A DNA stretch of 64,000 nt from Siphonodentalium dalli. Its lineage: Eukaryota; Mollusca; Scaphopoda; Gadilida; Siphonodentaliidae. The notes under the pieces were generated by a model, which ran no database searches, had not been told where the DNA came from, and saw nothing but the letters and a program-made list of their open reading frames with translations. Shown here piece by piece: positions 1 to 7,928 of the stretch. Location of the stretch: NCBI GenBank assembly GCA_032622095.1, contig CP136064.1:6875512-6939511 (forward strand), read 5' to 3'. A program made the translations under genes and the position numbers. The number at the start of each line of letters is the position of its first letter. The stretch's first letter is position 1.

Positions 1-144
1 GATGTGTTCCAGTTCAATTTTGTTGTCGATAAGTGGCCGTTCCTCCGTGGCAGACTTCTTTTTAATGCGAGATTAGTACATAATTGTTTGGAAATTCATA
101 TCTTTTGATGTTTTCCAGAATGCATTGTTTAAGGACATATTATG

Positions 145-535
145 ACAACACTTTACCCAACAGTTATACCCTGTGCCAATGCATTCTCTTATATATGCGA
201 GTCGACCATAGGTCGCCTCGCATATATAAGAGAATGCATTGGCTTAACACATTAAAAATTATAAAATCGTTAAAGAATGTAAGAAAAAATGGTAAAAAAA
301 AGATTTGTTTTAGGCCAATGCATTCTCTTATATATGCGAGGTGACCTATGGTCGACTCGCATATATAAGAGAATGCATTGGCACAGGGCATAACTATAAC
401 CACCACAATGTGGTCAATGAGCCGGTTCCAATGATATCCATATTTGTATGGTTTTATTGAGACAGACCGAAGATAATTTAGGCTGTTGAAGCTTTATTTG
501 GCCGGTTTTGGCCGGTTTGTTGGGTAAATGGTTAA
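145..535. mobile_element. TTAA-type MITE carrying two HP-A hairpins, copy 1
   Basis: A 391-bp non-autonomous element. Its ends read CACTTTACCCAACA and, inverted, CCATTTACCCAACA. The right flank is TTAA; the left flank is ACAA, a decayed TTAA. TTAA targets with CCC-starting termini are typical of piggyBac-like elements, so that superfamily is inferred. Inside are two near-perfect hairpins of the HP-A family (175-243 and 314-382) in opposite orientation around an AT-rich spacer. There is no coding capacity. The closely related copy at 1300-1684 has intact ends and defines the termini. Confidence 0.8.
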
Positions 536-775
536 ACTAATAAGTTAGTACTCAGGCGCTATGCCAACTGGTGGAATGTAGCATTCTACTAACATCGCCG
601 AAAATCTCAAGCAAATCGACCGTAACACTCCAAAGAAAAAATCGTCTGAACTACGCTCAATTGTAAATATTTACCTCTCGATTCGTGACGCAACTACCGA
701 TGATAAACTAACGAACGCGCGTTCATCGTCGAGAGTCGCTACATTTAATTAATGTATAACAATGATGGTGTGTCA
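536..775 (+). repeat. Dispersed repeat D, copy 1 (interrupted by the MITE)
   Basis: This stretch resembles the reverse complement of about 56525-56766. Shared words include AATCTCAAGCAAATCGACC-like and CATTTAATTAAT strings. Homology appears to resume upstream of the MITE at about 115-144, around CATATTATG, so the MITE seems to have landed inside this repeat. No reading frame is conserved. It could be a SINE or other dispersed repeat; its class is unknown. Confidence 0.6.
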
Positions 776-1299
776 TGTCAATTTGCATTTGTAAAATATA
801 ACTACTGTTAGCAAGATTATTCTCCAGTTCTATTTGATCACCGACCGGAGGCACCACATCACTTTAATAATATCTTGTACGATATTGTTGTTAATTGCTG
901 AATTGTACAAAATATCTTCATTCAATGAAGGTATACACAAATGTAAATGTTAAGCATAACTGTAAATTTGTGAAACATCTGTGATATGCATTTTAAAATT
1001 TCTGCTCGCTATTTATCTCCCATTCCTCACGCAGAGACACATTGCTTCACGAGAACTAAACATCGCAAAATTAAAAACGCAATTGGGGAACTGTCTTAAT
1101 ACGCATGGAATTAATATAAGTAGATACATGCAGTGAGATCATATCAATAAAATACTACGTGCATGATATGTGAGTGAATGAGGGATTGCCACGGTCAAAC
1201 ACAATTCTGGACGATCGATCGTGCAATTATATGTATCGCAGAGAATACAATGTAACAAAACGTAATGAGCAGAGGTCAACCTTGGTGAAACGCAATGGG
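776..1299. other. No feature recognised
   Basis: AT-rich sequence between two MITEs. I see no convincing reading frame, repeat or RNA gene. Confidence 0.5.
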
Positions 1300-1684
1300 T
1301 TAACCCTTTACCCAACAGAACCACCCTGTGCCAATGCATTCTCTTATATATGCGAGTCGACCATAGGTCGCCTCGCATATATAAGAGAATGCATTGGATT
1401 AACACATTAAAAATTATAAAATTGTTAAAGAATGTAAGGAAAAATGGTAAAAAGTGTTTTAGGCCAATGCATTCTCTTATATATGCGAGGCGACCTATGG
1501 TCGACTCGCATATATAAGAGAATGCATTGGCACAGGGCATAACTGTAACCATCACAATGTGGTCAATGAGCCGGTTCCAATGATATCCATATTTGTATGT
1601 TTTTATTGAGACAGACCCAAGATAATTTAGGCTGTTGCAGCTTTATTTGGCCGTTTTTGGCCGGTTTGTTGGGTAAAGGGTTAA
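1300..1684. mobile_element. TTAA-flanked piggyBac-like MITE with two HP-A hairpins, copy 2
   Basis: A 385-bp element with perfect 18-bp ends TTAACCCTTTACCCAACA and their reverse complement, including the TTAA target duplication. It holds HP-A hairpins at 1330-1397 and 1463-1531 in opposite orientation, and the internal sequence matches copy 1 at 145-535. The TTAA target and CCC start fit the piggyBac superfamily (family knowledge). No transposase is encoded. Confidence 0.88.
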
Positions 1685-2558
1685 TTGGTCCAGTCAACTC
1701 ATTGCGCGGAAACTCAGTCGGCAACATGGCTTGCTATGGCACAGAATTATGACGACCAATTGTCACCAAACTCCACCATAATAAATTGTCACACCTACTA
1801 TGTTGTAAAATATAGAGATCCGGGGGGGGGGGGCTGGGAACACCACAGAATACAAGGGTAAACCTGTCTTCGGTAACATGGACAAAGGTGATCATTATCT
1901 AGGTACACATTCCGAAGCGCCACTTGGACAATTCCATAGTCAGTAAAATTAAAAACAGGAGCATAATAGAGGTATGCCTGGTGTTTTGAAATTTGGAAAA
2001 TATAGGTATACATATGACAGAGTATGCGTACCATGCAGTATCGTAGAATCACGCACTATCATAAATGAACTAGTTATACGTAGAGTATTAAAATATTCTT
2101 AAGTTTCATGATTGTCCCATACCGGTAGTTTCAGTAAAACATGGGAGCGTGGTACATAGTTCGGTGTTACAAATTTAGAAATTAGGAACGTAAGCATAGG
2201 CCGCGAGTTTTCGAAAGGGTTAATTTTGAAATTTATAGTTATGTACATGAGTAAGCAGTTGTGGAATGTAAGTGTAGGTGCTAAATTTCACTGGAATCGT
2301 CGTCAGTTATGTACCTGGTGATGGAGTGTTTAAACAACAGACCACCGCTTTTCGACACTTTTTTTTACATCGCTACTGTTGTACATGTTATTAGAATCAA
2401 TTAATTACACAAACATAATGCTAACCGCTATGATATATAAAACTATGGCATAAAATTTCCCAAAACGAGTTATTTATCAACATGTTGTTCAACGAAATAT
2501 GGCCGTAGTATCACTGGCATATCACGAAATTTGGTCATCCATCTTCATCCGCAATTTT
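1685..2558. other. No gene recognised; G12 run
   Basis: No supported gene. A run of twelve G residues lies at 1822-1833. Short open frames here have no recognisable domain. Confidence 0.45.
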
Positions 2559-2740
2559 GTCCAAGAAAATAGATTTGACGACTCATTTCTGGGCCACAAA
2601 TAATTTTACATTTCGAGTAATAACAAATTTCAAAAAACGATATCTGATCACTCTGAGCTTTGATGGGTGGGTTCCTCGATTCGAATCAAATATTTTTCAC
2701 CCCAGAAACGAAAGAAATAGTAATTTGGGATAATAACAAT
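2559..2740 (+). repeat. Segmental/dispersed repeat, copy 1, ending in an element-E arm
   Basis: About 180 bp shared with 4627-4803, including ATTTTACATTTCGAG and CTGATCACTCTGAGCTTT. The last 90 bp are one arm of the inverted-repeat element seen complete at 10009-10466, with the GGGTTCCTCG and AAATAGTAATTT words, so this is probably a solo or truncated arm. Confidence 0.65.
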
Positions 2741-3299
2741 TATATACATAAAACTCCTGTAATCTGGGTTGTGATCGTACTATATAGTGTTATATACGTT
2801 TCAAGCTGGAATAAAATATGCATATTTATGCCCAACTACATGGAATTGAACCCTCTATTTCTAATTATAATTAGCTAGATATAATTGTGTCCTCAAAACT
2901 TATGTCATTTTGATGGCACGGCTCGTTATACTCAACTTATACCTGAGTAAATCTAACTGAGCATATATAGGCCTGTATGTGGTCATCCCAACCGAAAGTA
3001 CTTTATCATCCTCCAACCTACCCTAGACCTGTGTATGAATGTGTTCGTCAGACCCCACCCCTATTGGGGGAACTCTTAGCAGTGGGAGGAAGGAATGCCA
3101 TCGAACACACATATAGAGCCGCTCGACCTTAAAAAAAACGCTGCGATTAATCGCACGCGCGTGTGCAATGAGAATAGACCTGTAAAGCGGACACGATTTT
3201 TGCTCACACGAACTAATACCGTTTTATTTCTGTGTGCATGTCTATATCAACCCGTTTACACTAGTCTGCGTGTAGATCTGTGTACATTTCTATAGCAAT
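2741..3299. other. No feature recognised
   Basis: Unique-looking AT-rich sequence lying between two duplicated blocks. It has no counterpart between the same blocks at 4804-4814, so it was inserted here or deleted there. Confidence 0.45.
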
Positions 3300-3690
3300 G
3301 TAAATGCACCCTTAGTCAGAAACTGCTTAACAAAGGTCTCGCACGTGCGTTGAAAATAGAAAATGGAAAATAAATTGGCAAAATGGCAGCATAGATTACT
3401 AATACCTCTGAGGAGTGTTGTGATAAAATCGCAGATTGTGTACAATGTGCGACCAGGCATATCATTTTTTTTTATCGAGTGTAATGCATACTCTGATCTC
3501 AGGGCAAGACTATTTAGATATAACAAGAAAATAAGGGTGAATTTTTAAGAATGGGCGATAGTGAAAAATTTCAAACGATTATGAGAAATGATGATGCAAA
3601 GATTATATATACCATATATATGCAACATGATCCGGTTGTTCTTTCTCAGAAGTGGATCTTTGAAAGTTTATTGATTATTATTATATAGAG
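3300..3690 (+). repeat. Duplicated segment G, copy 1 (lacks the hairpin insertion)
   Basis: Matches 4815-5250 with scattered differences, including GGCAAAATGGCAGCATA and TTACTAATACCTCT. Here the sequence runs through from GTGATAAAAT to TACAATGTGCGACCAGG, whereas the other copy has an HP-B/HP-A element between the same landmarks. It is therefore an approximate pre-insertion site. Confidence 0.7.
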
Positions 3691-3847
3691 AGTAATCAAT
3701 TGGTTTCGATGATTACGTGACATAATTCACGAGGGGAGCCGGGCCTGGTAAAAACCAGAGTGAGCGGAGCGAACGAGGGTTTTACCAATAGGACCGGCTA
3801 CCCGAGTGAATTATGTCACGTAATCATCGAAACCAGTTGATTATTCT
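3689..3847. repeat. Long hairpin MITE-like element
   Basis: An inverted repeat with arms of about 40 bp (left arm with GATGATTACGTGACATAATT and its complement on the right), an inner stem GGTAAAAACC/GGGTTTTACC, and a purine-rich loop. The corresponding place in the duplicate near 5240 lacks it, which supports a mobile origin. There is no coding capacity. Confidence 0.75.
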
Positions 3848-4626
3848 GTTTATTACACACTTTCAACCACTAAAAGTTGCTAATTCTAAAGAGAAGATGT
3901 GACAAAATAAGCCCAGAACAGCTGATTATCCCATTTTGAACCCCAACGTACAGTTGCGCGTGCAGTTACGCGGATGGACACATAATTTAAATAATTGTGA
4001 CGTAACCATTGACCTCACTGTTTTGATTCACTTTGGTGCGATTCATTTTTTAAAGTTTCGTAAATTACAGGACATTTTCTGTCAAAATTGTGTTTATTCT
4101 GACCGAACAAGCATGGCACTTGGAACGGGATATTGTGAAGATTCTGGTGGTGTGTGTAAATAATGTTGGTTCATACAGGAAATGTTTGGAAATCGTGCTA
4201 AAAGTAGAAAACTAAGCTTCGAATTGACGATAGTTTAATCATCGACGTAAACAAACACTCGAAGAGCAACAACCTGTGGAAATTCAGCTCGGAACTGGTT
4301 AAATTTATTGTTCACATGGAATTTTCTATAGTTCATTTGACTAGAATATGACATCATCCGGATCATCACAGGTAAGATTCGTCTTCATTTTACCGGTTTA
4401 TTGACTGCTTCTCCTTCATCGTTGGCAGTTCGTTTCTGTTCAAGTGCAACCATGTTTGACCCGTAGAAAGTGAAAATAGTTCCGGCGTAGGGGCGGAACT
4501 GCCAGATCTCACCGGTGACGTAATTCACAGGTGTGAAATTATCACTTTTAATTCTCCAAGAAATCCCTATAAATCACGGCTAAGTGTGTAATACATTATA
4601 GTGATAAACATGAGAAGTTATTGGTT
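3848..4626. other. No feature recognised
   Basis: Mixed-composition sequence with short open frames only, such as one at 3936-4163 with no recognisable domain or splice context. Confidence 0.45.
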
Positions 4627-4803
4627 ATTTTGTCCAAGACAATCAATTTGACGACTTGTTTATGGGCGACAAATAATTTTACATTTCGAGAAATAATATT
4701 TTTCAAAAATCCTGATCACTCTGAGCTTTTATAGATGGGTTCCTCGACTGGAATGACATATGTTTCACCACCGAAGCCAAATAAATAATGATTTGGGAGC
4801 GTT
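4627..4803 (+). repeat. Segmental/dispersed repeat, copy 2
   Basis: Diverged copy of 2559-2740. It shares TTTTGTCCAAGA, ATTTTACATTTCGAG and the element-E arm with GGGTTCCTCGACT and GAAGCCAAATAAAT words. Confidence 0.65.
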
Positions 4804-4814
4804 AATTCGGATTG

Positions 4815-5250
4815 TCCTCGATTAGCAGGAAATTGCTGAACAAAGGTCACTCACGTGCGATTAAAATATAAAATGGAAAATCAATCGGCAAAATGGCAGC
4901 ATATATTACTAATACCTCTCGGAAGAGTTGTGATAAACATTTCCCTGCAGGGAGCCCCACACATATATAGAAGCATATAGAAGAGTGTCGTCTGCTCGTG
5001 TTTGTATGGGGCTCTGTATGGGTGAAATTATAAAATTGTTAAAGAATACAAGAAAAAATTATTAAAATTGTACAAAATTGTTAGGCCAATGCATTCTCTT
5101 ATATAAGCGAGGCGACCTATGGTCGACTCGCATATATTAGAGAATGCATTGGCACAGGGTACAATCGTACGACCAGGCACGTGTTGAAACTCAATATCAT
5201 TTTTTCTTTCTCAGAAGGGGGTCTTTTGGTGTTTAGTATATTATAGAGAT
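4815..5250 (+). repeat. Duplicated segment G, copy 2 (occupied site)
   Basis: Copy of 3300-3690 interrupted by the hairpin element at 4943-5159. Homology resumes at TACAATCGTACGACCAGG immediately after the element. The long hairpin that ends copy 1 is absent here. Confidence 0.7.
4943..5159 (-). mobile_element. Solo HP-B/HP-A hairpin element
   Basis: A 217-bp element running from CCCTGCAGGGAGCCCC (HP-B, 4943-5024) through an AT-rich spacer to an HP-A hairpin (5085-5153) and a terminal GGCACAGGG. It is the mirror image of the element at 9221-9457. The right flank starts TA. Comparison with segment G copy 1 supports insertion at or next to a TA. No protein is encoded. Confidence 0.8.
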
Positions 5251-5885
5251 AAACCTGATAAGTTATTGGTGGTCGTTGAATGACGATGCATTGCATCAAA
5301 CAGTTAATTGAACACAATTTATGTTCGTTTGTATTTACATGTTTTAAGTTTTAATTCATTATGTAACTTGCAAATGCCTATATATCTGGTGTTATGCAAT
5401 AAATATTTTATTACATTCTATTCTACCTTATACCGAAATTTGTCCGATTATTCTTATCATAGCCAAACCCTGATAAGAAATTCATAGATTAACTTAATAC
5501 TATATTGTTCCGTTTTGTGCGGATTGGGAAATGTCACAGAATAATACGTGCACAAATGTGTCAAGATTATAGACATGGTGGCCTGAGAATTATTCACCTG
5601 AAATTATTCCTATATTCAATGAAGATAACCTGGGTCCGTAGATGTATTACTAGCAATGCATGCTGGACATATTTAGTACCACCATAGTTAACGATCGATA
5701 CCCTATTCCCAACATAAGGTTCAACATATGTAAAGAATTGTGAAAGAAAAGTGAAAATACCCGTTTTGGCAGGACGTTTCTGCGGCCTGTCTACAATTTA
5801 GAAGTGATAGAACATGAATCAATAAAACTCATTTCACAAACAATTTTGAATGATAACGTATGAGAAATTAATGAGGCAGCGATGG
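5251..5885. other. No feature recognised
   Basis: AT-rich sequence. An AATAAATATTTTATTACA string near 5398-5415 could be an old retroposon tail, but nothing upstream confirms that. Confidence 0.35.
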
Positions 5886-6007
5886 ACATCAATGAGTGGA
5901 AACTAAATGGAATAACAGTAAGGATCTATACACAGAGAATAACGAAATATACCATAGATTCGCTCAATGATACATTCAATCTAACCACTAATTTCCTGAC
6001 CGTGGAC
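5886..6007 (+). repeat. 122-bp direct repeat, left copy
   Basis: Essentially identical to 6511-6632, from ACATCAATGAGTGG to GACCGTGGAC. The pair flanks about 0.5 kb containing an inverted-repeat element, so the duplication is far longer than an ordinary target-site duplication. Confidence 0.85.
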
Positions 6008-6101
6008 GGAATAAATACACAGTTTCTCGGTTTGTCCCGTCGCCTTATTTGTTGCATTGAAAGTATCCAATGCCCAATAATTCCTGAAAACTTCGCCTTA
6101 A

Positions 6102-6507
6102 GCCCCGGTTCCATATCCCCGATTTTCCACCCAAAATTCGGCATCGATTCGGGACGTTCGGCAGCAATTGAATACCAATTCGGTATTTATTCGGCATCAA
6201 TTCGGTACCAGTTCGGCATTGATTCGGGATATTCGGCAACAAGTCGGTAGTAATCTGGGCAATTCGGCAGCTACTCGCCCGAAATTTCGGTATCAGTTCG
6301 GGATAATTCTTTATCATTCGGAAGAAATTCGGAAGCATTCTGGAATACTCGGCAATGTTCGGGACGATTAAATTTTGTCATCAGTTCGGCGGCTTTTGGA
6401 ATAAAACTCGTCCAGAATTCTCTCGAATGCTGCCGATTTGGTCTGGTCCCGAATTGGTGCCGAATATACTAATTCGGGACAGAAAATCGGGAATATGGAA
6501 CCGGGGC
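6102..6507. mobile_element. TIR element with internal TTCGGCA-type repeats
   Basis: A 406-bp element ending in GCCCCGGTTCCATAT and its reverse complement, followed inward by CCCGATTTTC on both sides. The interior is built from short irregular repeats around ATTCGGCATC and ATTCGGGA. No target duplication is clear. It encodes nothing recognisable; superfamily unknown. Confidence 0.7.
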
Positions 6508-6510
6508 ATT

Positions 6511-6632
6511 ACATCAATGAGTGGAAACTAAATGGAATAACAGTAAGGATCTATACACAGAGAATAACGAAATATACCATAGATTCGCTCAATGATACAT
6601 TCAATCTAACCACTAATTTCCTGACCGTGGAC
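6511..6632 (+). repeat. 122-bp direct repeat, right copy
   Basis: Second copy of 5886-6007. Only this copy continues into the LINE-like reading frame (WSETKNVGRIF and onward), so it is probably the original position. Confidence 0.85.
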
Positions 6633-7310
6633 TGGTCAGAAACAAAAAACGTCGGAAGAATTTTTTTATGACAAACTTCTTGTCTTCAAAAGAGAGAACA
6701 TCCAAAAATATATAATTTGGTGGGAAAGAGAATATAACAAATCCCTTCCATACCTCGTATACTCTCTTGTCCTTTCAAATTGTTAACAGAGATTAAATTT
6801 CGAATTCTTGAAACAAACAGCCTCCTACATAAAATTAAAATAATAGAAAGTGGGACTTTGCAAAAGGTGTAATATATATAGCCGGAGAATCGACTAGGCA
6901 TATATTTGAAGACTGTCCGCATGTAAAAGCACTCATCAACCACATGAAAACAAGTGTCACCCGCTTGTGGGAGACGACCTCGTTCTCCCATCAAACACAA
7001 ACAGTCAAAACGAAACTAAAATACGTATTTGCTATTAACATTACTGAATTACTGCTTATGCAAACCCAAGTTCAATCCAGATTTGAAACACACCAACTTA
7101 GCTTCGGGTGTTAACCAAATAAGTCGAATAAAACCACCTCACATGCACAAAATACCACAATATGTACCCCATAACGTCACTCTCGTATGATCGTCTGAAC
7201 CGGAGTGTATACATTAATTGGTCGCCTGATCACGAGCACAAGGTATGATAATACAGAATCTTGATATACATGTATTATATAAGTTGGATGCATGAGCACG
7301 CATCGAGCTA

Positions 7311-7746
7311 CTAAGGCCAAACAAATATATTCCTGTGTTTCTGGTGACATGCAAGAAAAAAAAATAGGGGCAGGGGATAGCTTTTCGTTTTATTTTATTT
7401 TTTCATTTTATTTTCAACTTTGCTCAAAATAGACATGAATACACCCCAGACTGCTTATCCTTGTTTTAATGGATTATAAAATAATATAACTAAGTACATA
7501 ATATTAGAATATAGTGTAATTTATTGTTTTATTGATAAAACATGAAAAAATATGTTTGATTCAGCTATGACGTAATTGACGTGTGGTATAATTTCCGGTT
7601 TAACAGTCATGCGATGTGTCCGTTTACATGGAAAATAAAATGGGATGCGTACTAATTTTTCAAAATCAATAAAATGAAAACGGTCGGGGCGCGGGCATAG
7701 GGGCGGGCTGATCACCAGAAACACAGGTCTTTTTTATTTTGGCCTA
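7311..7746. mobile_element. TIR element just upstream of the saposin-like gene
   Basis: An inverted repeat of about 35 bp: AGGCCAAA followed by CCTGTGTTTCTGGTGA on the left, and TCACCAGAAACACAGG followed by TTTTGGCCT on the right. The interior is AT-rich with no protein. It ends about 30 bp before a TATA-like sequence and 83 bp before the start codon, so it lies in the presumptive promoter. Superfamily unknown. Confidence 0.65.
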
Positions 7747-7775
7747 ATACATTTTAATCCGATTTAGCACGAGGG

Positions 7776-7780
7776 TATAA
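7776..7780 (+). promoter_or_regulatory. Possible TATA box of the saposin-like gene
   Basis: TATAA lies 50 bp upstream of the proposed ATG at 7830. A start site about 25-30 bp downstream would leave a very short 5' leader. The context is the only support. Confidence 0.3.
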
Positions 7781-7829
7781 GGTAGCTCACACCAAGGCAC
7801 ACCGTATCATTGAAGTTGGATGAAGCAGA

Positions 7830-7928
7830 ATGTTTGCGCTGTTCATATTTGCGCTGATAGGGTATATTCACACAGCCGAGTCATTCGTGGAAACTACAAT
7901 CAACACAAAACTGTCGACTCAGCACCAG
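7830..7928 (+). CDS. Exon 1: signal peptide exon
   Basis: Thirty-three codons ending CACCAG, followed by the donor GTATGT at 7929. The hydrophobic stretch LFIFALIGYIHTA is followed by a polar segment, as expected for a cleaved secretion signal. Joined to exon 2 without frame change. Confidence 0.72.

Larger units (their letters stand above)
5886..7100 (+). pseudogene. Decayed L1/Tx1-like LINE ORF2 C-terminal fragment
   Basis: Plus-strand translation with several frame changes gives pieces typical of the C-terminal end of L1-group reverse-transcriptase proteins. About 6783-6850 reads KFRILETNSLLHKIKIIES. About 6878-6990 reads RHIFEDCPHVKAL, like the H-x4-C part of the C-terminal CCHC motif, but the two upstream cysteines are not seen and there are in-frame stops. 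The 122-bp segment 5886-6007, encoding INEWKLNGITVRIYTQ, recurs at 6511-6632 on the other side of an inserted element. The family call is from remembered motif patterns only. It is dead by frameshifts and stops. Confidence 0.5.

Noticed and set aside
175-243. HP-A as a tRNA, microRNA precursor or bacterial terminator
   Set aside because: No cloverleaf or box motifs and no U-tract context. It is a near-perfect DNA palindrome in many copies. Small-RNA processing remains possible but is not shown.
164-406. Frames containing CANAFSYICESTIGRLAYIREC, seen near most hairpins
   Set aside because: Translation of the HP-A palindrome itself; it appears in many frames and on both strands.
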